From Methylohalobius crimeensis 10Ki (GTDB lineage Bacteria; Pseudomonadota; Gammaproteobacteria; Methylococcales; Methylothermaceae), in NCBI RefSeq assembly GCF_000421465.1, contig NZ_ATXB01000001.1:1550001-1614000 (forward strand): a stretch of DNA of 64,000 nucleotides, written 5' to 3'. Below the pieces are notes generated by a model that worked only from the letters and a program-made list of their open reading frames with translations, was not told the DNA's origin and made no database searches. The stretch's first letter is position 1, and each line of letters starts with the position of its first letter. Position numbers and translations under genes: made by a program. Positions 34,216 to 43,105 of the stretch are shown here, piece after piece.

Positions 34216-37098
34216 GTGGTGAAGCCGGTCTTTCTTTCCGGATTCGGCTTTCCCGGAGTGAAATTGCCGCACTACTTCGATGGGTGGCCTTATGGTTGGC
34301 TAGCCGCCGTTTTGTTGTTTCTGGGGGTGGTAGGGGGCGCCTTCGGGATCTATCTGCGCATTCGGTCTAGACAGAGGAAGGCCAGCGGGCCGGTTTCCGA
34401 ACAAAGACGGGTTCCTTGGCATATTCTGCCGATCGAGGAATTGGTCTCCCGTCTAAACTTCGATCTTGAGCAAGGACTGGGCGAGAAGGAAGCGACGTCG
34501 CGTCTCACTCGCTACGGCCCCAACGCAATCGAAGAAGGAAAACGCCGTACGCTGGTGCGGATGCTCCTCGATCAATTCCTCGATTTCATGATCCTCGTGC
34601 TCATCGTGGCCGCCGGCATTTCTTTCTGGTTGGGGGAGCGTGAGGACGCCTTGGCGATTTCCGCCATTCTTTTCCTCAACGCGCTGATCGGTACGTTTCA
34701 GGAGTACCGGGCTGAAAAGGCAGTCGCGGCATTGCGACGATTGGCGAGACCTTCTTGTAAAGGCGTGCGGGGGGGCGAGGTGAAATCTTTGCGCGCTCGG
34801 GAACTCGTGCCGGGAGATGTGGTGGTGTTGGAGGCGGGGGATGTAGTGCCCGCGGATATCCGGCTGTTGGAAGGGGCGGGATTGCAGGTGGACGAAGCGC
34901 CCCTCACCGGAGAGTCGGTAGCGGTCGCCAAAGATCCCGCCGCTTCGGTGCCGGAAGATGCCCCTTTGGCCGAGCGGCGCAACCTGGTTTACCGGGGAAC
35001 TTCGGTCACCATCGGTAGAGCGAAGGGCGTCGTGGTCACCACCGGGATGGCCACCGAAATGGGCCATATCGCTGCGCTCTTGGGTCGAACCCAGGCGGAA
35101 AGGACGCCCCTCCAGAAACGTTTGGCGCGCTTCAGCGGACGTTTGGCTGCCGGGGTGATAGGGATATGCGCGTTGATTTTCGCTTTGGGATGGTGGCGCG
35201 GCGAGCCTTTGTTGTTGATGTTTATGACTTCGGTGAGCTTGGCGGTGGCCGCGGTACCGGAAGCGTTGCCGGTGGTGGTGACCATCGCCTTGGCGCTGGG
35301 GGCCCGCGCCATGGTTCGCTGCCATGCCCTGATTCGGCGTTTACCGGCCGTGGAAACCCTGGGATCGGTGACCTATATCTGCACCGATAAGACTGGCACC
35401 TTGACCGAAAATCGGATGCGCGCCGATGCAATCTGGACCGGCGATTGGCATGAAAACTTTCCGGGAGAGGCGGCATTGTTCGGCCGGGCGGTGGCGCTCA
35501 ACAATGACGTCAAGGAGGGTTGCAAGGAGGGGGAACCCACCGAGGTGGCCTTGTGTCGCCTGGCATTGGAAGCCGGGTTGGAGAGAGCTGAATTGGAATC
35601 GACCTTGCCCCGAATCGGGGAGTTGCCTTTCGATACCCGACGCAAACGGATGGCCACCGCTCACCAAACTTCCGACGGGGATTGCTTGATCTTCGTCAAG
35701 GGGGCGCCCGAATCCGTTCTCCCTCTTTGCCGTGGTCGGTGGGAAGACGACACAATAATATCACTGCAACCGGAGAGGATCGAACAGGCGATCGAGGCGA
35801 AGGCGACCGAGGGTTACCGTTTGCTCGCCTTCGCCTTTCGGCGAGTGGAGGAAGCGCCCCCACGAGACGAAGACTTGGAGAAGGAATTGGTGTTTTTGGG
35901 GCTGGTGGCCTTGCGCGATCCGCTGCGTCCCGAGGTGTCCGACGCCATCGACCAATGTCGTTCGGCGGGCATCAAGGTGGTCATGATCACCGGCGACCAT
36001 CCCGCCACCGCCTTGGCCTATGCCCGTCAACTGGGTTTCACCGCCTCCGAGCAAAGTTTGATCGACGGGCCTGCTTTGACCGCCTTGGATGATGAAGGTT
36101 TCCGGAGCGGGGTCGGAAACTTGCGTGTCTATGCCCGCGTGGATCCGGCGCAAAAGCTCCGCATTGTCGAGGCCCTGCAAGCCCGGGGGGAATTCGTGGC
36201 GATGACCGGGGATGGGGTCAACGATGCACCGGCTTTGAAGAAAGCCGACATCGGGGTAGCAATGGGGCAAATCGGGACCGACGTGGCCCGCGAGGCGGCC
36301 GACATGGTGCTGTTGGATGACAATTTCGCCACGATCGTGGCGGCCGTGCATGAAGGCCGCCGGATTTTCGATAACATTCGCAAATTCATTAAATACACGC
36401 TCACCTCCAATTCAGGCGAAATCTGGACCTTGCTACTGGCGCCATTGGTGGGATTGCCTTTGCCCTTGCTGCCCTTGCAAATTCTCTGGGTCAATTTGGT
36501 TACCGACGGCCTGCCTGGATTGGCGCTTACTTTCGAGCCGCAAGAAAAAGGGGTGATGGCGCGTCCGCCCCGCCGGACCGACGAAAGTATTTTTGCCCAT
36601 GGGTTGGGATATCACATGGTTTGGGTGGGGCTTCTGATCGGTTTGGTGTGTCTACTCGCTTTATATTGGGCCTATTTCGAGGACGTCGCCGCATGGCGGA
36701 GCCTCGTGTTCACTCTGTTGGTGTTTTGTCAATTGGCCCACGCGTTGGTGATCCGGTCGGAAAGAGAGTCCCTGTGGCGACAAGGCTTGTTTTCAAACCT
36801 TCCCCTTCTGGGGGCGGTTGCGATCGGTATTTTGTTACAGCTTGCGGTGGTTTATCTTCCTTTTCTGAATGATATTTTTAAGACGCGTCCCCTTCCGGCA
36901 GGGCTGTTGGGAATATGCTTTGTCTTGCCTCTCGTGATCGTGGCGGCGGTGGAAACGGAAAAATGGCTGGTGCGTCGGAACTTGATATATCAGCCGTCTG
37001 CGCCCCAAGAAAAGCGCAGCATTCGTCCACTTATCCTCGCCATATGCCGCTGGGGGGTGTTTTTGACCGCTTGTTTCTACAGTGCATCGGTGAAATGA
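34216..37098 (+). CDS. P2-type cation-transporting ATPase
   Basis: 960 residues. After a first hydrophobic segment (about 17-42) that is extra to most family members comes the cation-ATPase N-terminal domain (about 76-150). The actuator TGES motif follows (LTGESVAV near 232-239). The phosphorylation site [11 protein letters not shown] starts at Asp391. KGAPE in the nucleotide domain, the hinge [18 protein letters not shown] and a six-helix C-terminal membrane region complete the pump. The PEALP membrane motif ([18 protein letters not shown]) resembles calcium and related P2 pumps, so Ca2+ export is likely but not proven. GTG start, with GGAG close upstream. Confidence 0.9.
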   Translation: MVKPVFLSGFGFPGVKLPHYFDGWPYGWLAAVLLFLGVVGGAFGIYLRIRSRQRKASGPVSEQRRVPWHILPIEELVSRLNFDLEQGLGEKEATSRLTRYGPNAIEEGKRRTLVRMLLDQFLDFMILVLIVAAGISFWLGEREDALAISAILFLNALIGTFQEYRAEKAVAALRRLARPSCKGVRGGEVKSLRARELVPGDVVVLEAGDVVPADIRLLEGAGLQVDEAPLTGESVAVAKDPAASVPEDAPLAERRNLVYRGTSVTIGRAKGVVVTTGMATEMGHIAALLGRTQAERTPLQKRLARFSGRLAAGVIGICALIFALGWWRGEPLLLMFMTSVSLAVAAVPEALPVVVTIALALGARAMVRCHALIRRLPAVETLGSVTYICTDKTGTLTENRMRADAIWTGDWHENFPGEAALFGRAVALNNDVKEGCKEGEPTEVALCRLALEAGLERAELESTLPRIGELPFDTRRKRMATAHQTSDGDCLIFVKGAPESVLPLCRGRWEDDTIISLQPERIEQAIEAKATEGYRLLAFAFRRVEEAPPRDEDLEKELVFLGLVALRDPLRPEVSDAIDQCRSAGIKVVMITGDHPATALAYARQLGFTASEQSLIDGPALTALDDEGFRSGVGNLRVYARVDPAQKLRIVEALQARGEFVAMTGDGVNDAPALKKADIGVAMGQIGTDVAREAADMVLLDDNFATIVAAVHEGRRIFDNIRKFIKYTLTSNSGEIWTLLLAPLVGLPLPLLPLQILWVNLVTDGLPGLALTFEPQEKGVMARPPRRTDESIFAHGLGYHMVWVGLLIGLVCLLALYWAYFEDVAAWRSLVFTLLVFCQLAHALVIRSERESLWRQGLFSNLPLLGAVAIGILLQLAVVYLPFLNDIFKTRPLPAGLLGICFVLPLVIVAAVETEKWLVRRNLIYQPSAPQEKRSIRPLILAICRWGVFLTACFYSASVK

Positions 37099-37108
37099 GA
37101 AAAGCGAT

Positions 37109-37579
37109 ATGACCAAACCCATTACCCCCTTGCTGGCGGCGGATCTGATCATCGAATTATCCGATCGCCCAGAGTGGCCCATCGTGTTGATCGAGCGCAA
37201 GTATCCCCCTTACGGCTGGGCGATTCCGGGCGGCTTCGTGGATGTGGGAGAAACGGTGGAGTGCGCCGCGGTACGTGAGGCCCGGGAAGAAACCGGTCTG
37301 AACGTACGCTTGGCGGCATTGCTCGGCATCTATTCCGATCCCGGACGCGATCCTCGCGGCCACACGGTAACGGCGGTCTATGTAGGGGAAGCGGCAGGCG
37401 AGCCCCGGGCGGCCGATGATGCCAAGCATCTGGATATCTTTCGCCCCGACCAACCGCCGATTGCTTTGGCGTTCGATCATGCCCTGGTATTGGCCGATTA
37501 TCGAAGGTTTCGGGAAACCGGACGTGCGGCGCCTATACGTTTGCAAGGCTGGAAGGAGGGGGAGGGCGGAAAAGGCTAG
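37109..37579 (+). CDS. Nudix hydrolase
   Basis: 156 residues with a full Nudix box at about 42-64 ([23 protein letters not shown]). It hydrolyses a nucleoside diphosphate linked to another group. The [19 protein letters not shown] context is like ADP-ribose and NADH pyrophosphatase-type members, but the substrate is not decided by sequence. Ten bases after the ATPase gene; its stop overlaps the convergent smpB stop by four bases. Confidence 0.92.
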   Translation: MTKPITPLLAADLIIELSDRPEWPIVLIERKYPPYGWAIPGGFVDVGETVECAAVREAREETGLNVRLAALLGIYSDPGRDPRGHTVTAVYVGEAAGEPRAADDAKHLDIFRPDQPPIALAFDHALVLADYRRFRETGRAAPIRLQGWKEGEGGKG

Positions 37580-38058
37580 ACCGCTGTTTTCAGGAGGCGT
37601 CGTTTCTCCCGCTGCCAATCCCGCTCCTTTTCGGTGGCGCGTTTGTCGTAGAGCTTCTTGCCTTTGGCCAGACCGATTTCCAGTTTGATCCGGTTTTTTT
37701 TCCAATAAAGCTTTAAGGGGACCAGGGTATATCCGCGCCGTTCCACCTGACCGATCAATCGGGCCAGTTCTTTCTTGTGCAGGAGGAGCTTGCGGGTGCG
37801 GGTCGGGTCCGGATGGATGTGGGTGGACGCCGAGGCCAAGGGCGAAATGTGGGCGCCGAACAACCAAGCCTCGGCATCCTTGATCAGGACGTAGCTTTCC
37901 TTCAGGTTGGCCCGTCCCGCGCGCAGGCTTTTGACTTCCCACCCTTCAAGTGCGAGACCCGCCTCGAAGGTTTCTTCGATGAAGAAATCGTGCCGGGCTT
38001 GCCGATTCAGGGCGATGGTGTTGCCGCCCATGTCCTTTTTGTTTTTCTTGCGTGCCAT
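37576..38058 (-). CDS. smpB: SsrA-binding protein SmpB
   Basis: 160 residues. It binds tmRNA and helps it rescue stalled ribosomes. Signatures: [20 protein letters not shown] at the start, [19 protein letters not shown] in the middle and the C-terminal Lys/Arg tail [19 protein letters not shown] that enters the mRNA channel. The ssrA gene itself is not within the window. Convergent with the Nudix gene and divergent from ratA. Confidence 0.97.
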   Translation of the reverse strand: MARKKNKKDMGGNTIALNRQARHDFFIEETFEAGLALEGWEVKSLRAGRANLKESYVLIKDAEAWLFGAHISPLASASTHIHPDPTRTRKLLLHKKELARLIGQVERRGYTLVPLKLYWKKNRIKLEIGLAKGKKLYDKRATEKERDWQREKRRLLKTAV

Positions 38059-38183
38059 AATTTTGTTATTTTATCGTATTTTGCGTATTTAATGGGGATT
38101 TGCGGCGAATTAAGGGAATGCGCCTGCTTCGTGCTCGGGAGTGATGGGTAATGATAGGGCTACCTACACGCAATGGGAATTCT

Positions 38184-38615
38184 ATGAGGAAAATACACAA
38201 AAGCGCTTTGGTCCGTCATTCGGCGGATCTATTGTTCGACTTGGTGGACGATATCGAGTCCTACTCCAAATTTTTACCCTGGTGTCGCGCCAGTCGGGTT
38301 TTGAAGCGGGAGGGGAATATGGTGGAAGCGGAATTGGAAATCGCCCGCGGACGCTTTCAACAGACCTTTGCCACCCGCAATTTCAACGATCCGGGACGGC
38401 AAATCCATATGACCTTGTTGCGCGGGCCGTTTACTCACCTGGAGGGCGTTTGGCGATTCCAGCCCTTGCGCGAGAATGCCAGCAAGATTACGCTCGATCT
38501 CGAGTTTGAAATGGCATCCCGCTTGGGGCGGTTGGCTTTCGGTCCGGTATTCAACCATATTTGCGAGACATTGGTGGATGCTTTCACCCAGCGAGCGAGA
38601 TCGTTGTATGGTTGA
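38184..38615 (+). CDS. ratA: RatA/Coq10-type START-domain protein
   Basis: 143 residues from the ATG at 38184. This SRPBCC fold of the Coq10 family has VDDIESYSKFLPWCRASRVL (about 22-41) and GPFTHLEGVWRFQPL. Homologues are named RatA for a reported effect on ribosome subunit joining in E. coli, while the Coq10 relatives bind ubiquinone; the second role is perhaps more general. It overlaps rnfH by eight bases, the usual ratA-rnfH pairing near smpB and bamE. Confidence 0.9.
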   Translation: MRKIHKSALVRHSADLLFDLVDDIESYSKFLPWCRASRVLKREGNMVEAELEIARGRFQQTFATRNFNDPGRQIHMTLLRGPFTHLEGVWRFQPLRENASKITLDLEFEMASRLGRLAFGPVFNHICETLVDAFTQRARSLYG

Positions 38616-38877
38616 CACGGTGGAGGTGGTCTATGCCTTGCCCGAAACGCAGCGCTTGATTCAGATTCCCTATGCGACCGGAATGACCGTAGCCGAAGCG
38701 CTGGAAGAAAGCGGTATTCTCAAGGTGTTCCCCGAGATCGATCCGACTGCGGCGAAGGTCGGGGTTTTCGGACGCCCTTGCCGTTTGGATCGCAAATTGA
38801 AGGCGGGGGATCGAGTCGAAATTTACCGGCCGTTAACCATGGATCCCAAGGAAGCGCGTCGCTACCGGATCAACTGA
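38608..38877 (+). CDS. rnfH: RnfH-family ubiquitin-like protein
   Basis: 89 residues with a beta-grasp fold: VEVVYALPETQRLIQIPYATGMTVAEALE, then GVFGRPCRLDRKLKAGDRVEIYRPL. It ends DPKEARRYRIN, the classic RnfH tail. The function is unknown in detail; the partner gene ratA overlaps it upstream. Its 3' end overlaps the convergent bamE by eight bases. Confidence 0.92.
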   Translation: MVDTVEVVYALPETQRLIQIPYATGMTVAEALEESGILKVFPEIDPTAAKVGVFGRPCRLDRKLKAGDRVEIYRPLTMDPKEARRYRIN

Positions 38878-39295
38878 ACAGGTTTTTCACCAAATCGCCG
38901 AGCAGTTCGAAAATGCCCTTTTCGATTTTGCGTGGAGGAACCTCCACCGTGGTGACCTCGGACGCTTCCAGTCCCGCCTTGGGGTGGGGGCGAAAATCGC
39001 CGTGTAGCCCCTTGAGCGTCTGATCGGCGTCGAACAATAGGGTCAGATATTGCATTTGGCGGCTGCCGCCGCCTTCTTGGAGACTATAGACGTAATCCCA
39101 GCGTCGGGGATGAAATGGATCCCGGAGCAACGGGGTTCCCAGAACATAGCGTACCTGGTCCGGAGTCATCCCCGGTCGCAATTGGTTGACCTGCTTCTGG
39201 GTGATGACGTTGCCTTGTTGCACGTCGATTTTATAGGCACAGCCGGTTAAAACCAGACTTGCAAAGGAGGTAATAAGAATGAGATGCTTTCCCAT
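38870..39295 (-). CDS. bamE: Outer-membrane protein assembly factor BamE
   Basis: 141 residues. The lipoprotein signal ends LVLTGC with lipid-bearing Cys19. The SmpA/OmlA domain follows: IDVQQGNVITQKQVNQLRPGMTPDQVRYVLGTPLL, DPFHPRRWDYVYSL and the strand LTLLFDADQTLKGL. It is a part of the BAM complex that folds outer-membrane proteins. A C-terminal extension of about 35 residues lies beyond the minimal domain. Divergent from fur, a common gammaproteobacterial order. Confidence 0.95.
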   Translation of the reverse strand: MGKHLILITSFASLVLTGCAYKIDVQQGNVITQKQVNQLRPGMTPDQVRYVLGTPLLRDPFHPRRWDYVYSLQEGGGSRQMQYLTLLFDADQTLKGLHGDFRPHPKAGLEASEVTTVEVPPRKIEKGIFELLGDLVKNLFS

Positions 39296-39393
39296 TGAAT
39301 TGTGTTCATTGCCCCGCGAGGGTCAAATGATACTTGATCGTCATCGGGTTTGCATGGTGGTTTTCGGCCGCGAAAATCGTTAGGGGAGCTAGC

Positions 39394-39813
39394 GTGGAAT
39401 CACAAGATCTTAGAAACGTCGGTCTCAAGGTAACGCTGCCGCGAATGCGGATACTGGAAATCCTGGAACGGCAGCAAGAGTCCCAGCATCATTTGAGTGC
39501 GGAAGATGTCTATAAAATCCTCCTGGATGAGGGAGAAAAAATTGGCTTGGCCACGGTATACCGGGTCCTGACCCAATTCGAGGCGGCGGGACTGGTCCGC
39601 CGGCATTATTTCGAAGGCGGCAACTCCGTATTTGAACTCAACCGCGGTTGCCATCACGACCATATCGTCTGCCTCAAGTGCGGTCGGGTGGACGAGTTTG
39701 CGGACGAGAAAATCGAGCAGCGTCAGAAAAAAATCGCCACGGAATTGGGTTATCAGCTCCAGGATCACAGCCTGATTCTCTACGGCCTTTGTCCCGCCTG
39801 CCAAAAAAAATAA
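39394..39813 (+). CDS. fur: Ferric uptake regulator Fur
   Basis: 139 residues from the GTG at 39394, which follows AGGGGAG at the right distance; the open frame further upstream is not used. The winged-helix part holds LRNVGLKVTLPRMRILEIL and GLATVYRVLTQFEAAGLV. The metal sites include HH in the hinge, CHHDHIVCLKCGRVDEF (about 87-103) and C-terminal CPAC. It represses iron uptake genes when bound to Fe2+. lolC follows after nine bases. Confidence 0.96.
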   Translation: MESQDLRNVGLKVTLPRMRILEILERQQESQHHLSAEDVYKILLDEGEKIGLATVYRVLTQFEAAGLVRRHYFEGGNSVFELNRGCHHDHIVCLKCGRVDEFADEKIEQRQKKIATELGYQLQDHSLILYGLCPACQKK

Positions 39814-39822
39814 TTCCAATCC

Positions 39823-41070
39823 ATGTTCAAACCGTTGACCCTTTTCCTCGCCCTGCGTTATACGCGGGCGAAGAAACGAACCCATTTTATCTCTTTTATT
39901 ACCCTGACTTCGGTACTGGGCATCACCCTGGGGGTCACCGCCCTGATTACGGTTTTGTCGGTGATGAACGGATTTGAATCCGAACTGCGTCGGCGTATTT
40001 TGGGAATGACCGCCCACGTGACGGTCACGGGGTTCGATGGTCAACTCCGGAACTGGCAAGGCTTGGCCAAGCGATTGCAAGGCCTGGAGGATCTCACCGG
40101 AACCGCACCGTTCGTCGAGGGCCAGGTGATGGTCACCTTTCAGCGCCGGGTTTCGGGCACCCTGTTGCGAGGCGTGTTTCCGGGGCGCGAGCACCAGGTA
40201 TCGGCGGTGGTGGAGCATATCGCTGAGGGGAATTTGCAAGCGCTGCAGCCGGGGGAATACGGAATCATCCTGGGAGCCGAACTCGGCCGTTATCTGGGCG
40301 TTTCCCGAGGCGACAAAGTCACGGTGATCACCCCCCGAATGACCACAACCCCGGCCGGTATTTTGCCTCGGCTGAAACGCTTTACCGTAATGGGATTCTT
40401 TGAAGTGGGGATGTACGAGTACGATCGCAACATGGTTTTAGTGCATCTGGCCGATGCGGCCAAGTTGTTGCGCTTGGAGGACGCGGTCAGCGGTTTGCGA
40501 TTGAAACTGGACGACGTGTTCGCCGCACCAAAGGTCGCCGAAGCCCTGACCCGTCGGTTGGACCGCAACTATTTCGTGACCGATTGGACCCGGCTTCACA
40601 GCAATTTTTTCAAGGCCATTCGGATGGAGAAAACCGTCATGTTCATCATCTTGCTCCTGATCGTGGCGGTGGCGGCATTCAATATCGTTTCCACCCTGGT
40701 GATGGTGGTGACCGACAAACGTGCCGATATCGCCATTTTGCGCACCCAAGGCATGACCCCGGGAGCGGTGATGGGGGTGTTCATCCTGCTGGGCTCGATT
40801 ATCGGATTGGTGGGGACCCTGGCTGGGGTGGTCGGCGGGGTGGCCCTGGCGCTGAATGTGGAGACGCTGGTGCCGGCCATAGAGCGTCTTTTCGGCGTGC
40901 ATTTTCTGGCCGCGGACGTGTACTACATCAGCGAACTGCCCTCGGAGCTTCATTGGGAGGATGTTTGGCGGATCAGCGGGATGGCTTTTCTGCTGACCTT
41001 GATGGCGACCTTGTATCCGGCCTGGCATGCGGCCAAGGTGAAACCGGCCGAGGAATTGCGCTATGAGTGA
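39823..41070 (+). CDS. lolC: Lipoprotein-releasing ABC transporter permease LolC/LolE
   Basis: 415 residues. One N-terminal membrane helix (about 23-48) precedes a large periplasmic domain of the MacB-core type and three C-terminal helices (about 265-295, 312-340, 378-398). The opening [36 protein letters not shown] is typical. With LolD it extracts outer-membrane lipoproteins from the inner membrane and passes them to LolA. Only one permease gene is present here, so it may form a homodimer (LolF-like) or pair with an unlinked LolE. Overlaps lolD by eight bases. Confidence 0.94.
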   Translation: MFKPLTLFLALRYTRAKKRTHFISFITLTSVLGITLGVTALITVLSVMNGFESELRRRILGMTAHVTVTGFDGQLRNWQGLAKRLQGLEDLTGTAPFVEGQVMVTFQRRVSGTLLRGVFPGREHQVSAVVEHIAEGNLQALQPGEYGIILGAELGRYLGVSRGDKVTVITPRMTTTPAGILPRLKRFTVMGFFEVGMYEYDRNMVLVHLADAAKLLRLEDAVSGLRLKLDDVFAAPKVAEALTRRLDRNYFVTDWTRLHSNFFKAIRMEKTVMFIILLLIVAVAAFNIVSTLVMVVTDKRADIAILRTQGMTPGAVMGVFILLGSIIGLVGTLAGVVGGVALALNVETLVPAIERLFGVHFLAADVYYISELPSELHWEDVWRISGMAFLLTLMATLYPAWHAAKVKPAEELRYE

Positions 41071-41770
41071 ATCGAAAACTTCCGCCCTGAAAGTGCCGGT
41101 TTTATCTTGCCAAGGACTGGTCAAGCAGTATCGGCAGGGGCCATTGGAAGTGGCGGTGCTCAACGGGGTCGATTTGCAAGTGGAGCCGGGTCAGCGGATC
41201 GCCATCATGGGCGCTTCCGGTTCCGGCAAAAGTACCCTGCTTCATCTGCTGGGTGGATTGGAGCGTCCGAGTGCCGGGACGGTGCGATGGGAAAATATCG
41301 ATATTGCCCGCTTGGGGGAACGCGCGTTGAGCCGCAGGCGCAATCAAACCCTGGGATTCGTTTATCAATTTCATCACCTGTTGCCCGAGTTCACGGTGCT
41401 GGAGAATGTCGCCATGCCGCTTTTGATCGGCGGAGCGGCGATCAACGAAGGGCGGGATCGAGCGGTGGAAATTCTCGCCCGGGTGGGATTGGATAAACGA
41501 ATGTATCACAAACCGGGCGAATTATCCGGGGGCGAACGGCAGCGCGCGGCAGTGGCCCGGGCCTTGGTAACCCGTCCCCGCTGTGTCCTGGCGGACGAAC
41601 CCACGGGCAATCTGGACAGCAAAACGGCGGATAGGGTCTACCGTTTGATGCTGGAATTGAATCGAGAGTACGGAGTCGCCTTTCTGGTGGTCACCCACGA
41701 CCGGGATTTGGCCGATCGCATGGATCTAATCCTCCGTCTGGAGGAAGGCCGCCTATGCCCCGCCGACTAA
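41063..41770 (+). CDS. lolD: Lipoprotein-releasing ABC transporter ATPase LolD
   Basis: 235 residues. Walker [10 protein letters not shown] (about 48-56), the LolD-type Q-loop region [16 protein letters not shown], the signature [16 protein letters not shown] and Walker [12 protein letters not shown] are intact, followed by VVTHD. It powers the LolC(D)E complex. Four bases separate its stop from the convergent DUF2062 gene. Confidence 0.96.
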   Translation: MSESKTSALKVPVLSCQGLVKQYRQGPLEVAVLNGVDLQVEPGQRIAIMGASGSGKSTLLHLLGGLERPSAGTVRWENIDIARLGERALSRRRNQTLGFVYQFHHLLPEFTVLENVAMPLLIGGAAINEGRDRAVEILARVGLDKRMYHKPGELSGGERQRAAVARALVTRPRCVLADEPTGNLDSKTADRVYRLMLELNREYGVAFLVVTHDRDLADRMDLILRLEEGRLCPAD

Positions 41771-41774
41771 ACAC

Positions 41775-42299
41775 CTAGCTCCGTTGCTGACGCTTGCGCC
41801 ACCGTTGAATCATCATCCATCGCCATAGGAGCCGCACCCCCACATAACCGACCGCGGACAGAATGGTCCCGAAAATCAGGCTTCCCAGCAGCAGGGGCCA
41901 CCAGATGTCTCCCAGGTTATGCAGCGCTTTTCCCAGCGTGAAGATTTCCGGATCGATATTTTGTTCTACCTGTCTTGGAGCGCCCATAATCCAGGCGCCC
42001 ATCTTGTAGGCGGCGTAAAACATGGGGGGCATCGTCAGGGGGTTGGTGATCCACACCAATACCACCGACAAGGGTAGGTTGGCTCCAATCAAGAAGGCGA
42101 GAAACGCCGCCACGATCATTTGCCCGGGAATCGGCAGATACATGCAAAAAAATCCCACGGCGACGGCAAGTGCCGCCGAACGGCGATTCAGATGCCATAA
42201 ATTGGGGTTATGCAAATGCTCACCGAGGAACTGCAAATGTTTATGTTCCTTGATGACGTGATGTTCCGGCATGAGGCGTTGAAAGAATTTTTTCGGCAT
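41775..42299 (-). CDS. DUF2062 membrane protein
   Basis: 174 residues with the DUF2062 pattern: an N-terminal Arg/Lys/His-rich amphipathic part, then LAVAVGFFCMYLPIPGQMIVAAFLA, a loop ANLPLSVVLVWITNPLTMPPMFYAAYKMG, and a last helix near 135-158. The C-terminus is Arg-rich. The function is not known, although relatives are often beside comEC and lol genes as here. Confidence 0.85.
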   Translation of the reverse strand: MPKKFFQRLMPEHHVIKEHKHLQFLGEHLHNPNLWHLNRRSAALAVAVGFFCMYLPIPGQMIVAAFLAFLIGANLPLSVVLVWITNPLTMPPMFYAAYKMGAWIMGAPRQVEQNIDPEIFTLGKALHNLGDIWWPLLLGSLIFGTILSAVGYVGVRLLWRWMMIQRWRKRQQRS

Positions 42300-42416
42300 A
42301 GGGATTTTTTTCGATCAAACGTACGGATATTCTACCTAAGTGTGATTGTTAATCGTGGCGGTGAATACGCATAATTTTATCCTGAAACGCTTACAAACAT
42401 ATGTTCGATTTTGACG

Positions 42417-42452
42417 GGGGTAGGTTCCCCGTAAAAGCGGGTTTGTTACCCC
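42417..42452 (+). promoter_or_regulatory. Structured leader before marC
   Basis: GGGGTA (42417-42422) pairs with TACCCC (42447-42452), and inside it CCCG (42428-42431) pairs with CGGG (42438-42441) over the loop TAAAAG. This nested hairpin ends 23 bases before the start codon and 9 bases before the AGGAG ribosome site. It matches no riboswitch class that I know. Confidence 0.4.
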
Positions 42453-42475
42453 ATATCAGCGGATAGGAGACGGGA

Positions 42476-43093
42476 ATGTTGTTTTTTCTGAAGGCGTTTT
42501 TTAGTTTTTTGATCATCGTCAATCCCTTGGACGTATTGGCCAATTTCGTCGCGTTGACCGTGGATCGTCCGCTTGCGGAGCGCCATGCCATCGCCCGGAC
42601 CGCAACTTTGACCATGACGGTTATCTTGTTGGCGGCGATATGGCTGGGCGAATTGGTCTTGGGTTTGTTCGATGTGGGTTTGCCGGCTTTTCGGGTCGGG
42701 GGCGGGATTATGATCTTGATGACCGCGATTGCCATGATTTACTCGCGGCGCAACGTCATGCCACTTGCCGATTCCAAGGAGGAGAGCGGTTCGGAAAGCG
42801 TCGCCTTTGTCCCCTTGGCGATTCCCATTATGGCGGGTCCGGGCGCCATCAGCTTGGGTGTGATTTATGCCGACCAAGCGGGAGATTTCGGGGGGCGAAT
42901 GATTTTGACCGTGGCGGTGGCGACATTGGCGGGCTTGATCTGGTGGGTGCTCCGGAAAGGAGAGTCCATCGGGGATTATCTCGGGGCGAACGGAGGCAAA
43001 ATCTTGATGAAAATCGTCGGCTTATTGCTGGCGGCCATCGGCATACAAATCATCGCCGACGGTTTGATGGGCTTGTTTCCGGGGCTGATCTAA
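42476..43093 (+). CDS. MarC-family integral membrane protein
   Basis: 205 residues with six predicted helices. Landmarks are SFLIIVNPLDVLANFVALT near the N-terminus and PLAIPIMAGPGAISLGVI in the middle, the two repeat halves of the family. Members were once tied to multiple antibiotic resistance but that was not upheld, and the function is unknown. A good ribosome site (AGGAG) precedes the ATG. comEC follows after 12 bases. Confidence 0.9.
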   Translation: MLFFLKAFFSFLIIVNPLDVLANFVALTVDRPLAERHAIARTATLTMTVILLAAIWLGELVLGLFDVGLPAFRVGGGIMILMTAIAMIYSRRNVMPLADSKEESGSESVAFVPLAIPIMAGPGAISLGVIYADQAGDFGGRMILTVAVATLAGLIWWVLRKGESIGDYLGANGGKILMKIVGLLLAAIGIQIIADGLMGLFPGLI

Positions 43094-43105
43094 GTCGCCT
43101 CAGCG

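Noticed and set aside
38184-38615. RatA as the toxin of a toxin-antitoxin pair with RnfH
   Set aside because: The names come from an E. coli proposal, but the protein belongs to the Coq10-like START family and the pair is conserved as housekeeping genes; no antitoxin features are visible in RnfH.
39296-39393. Fur box in the bamE-fur gap
   Set aside because: An AATGATACTTGATC-like stretch is present, but the match to the 19-base Fur consensus is too weak to claim autoregulation.
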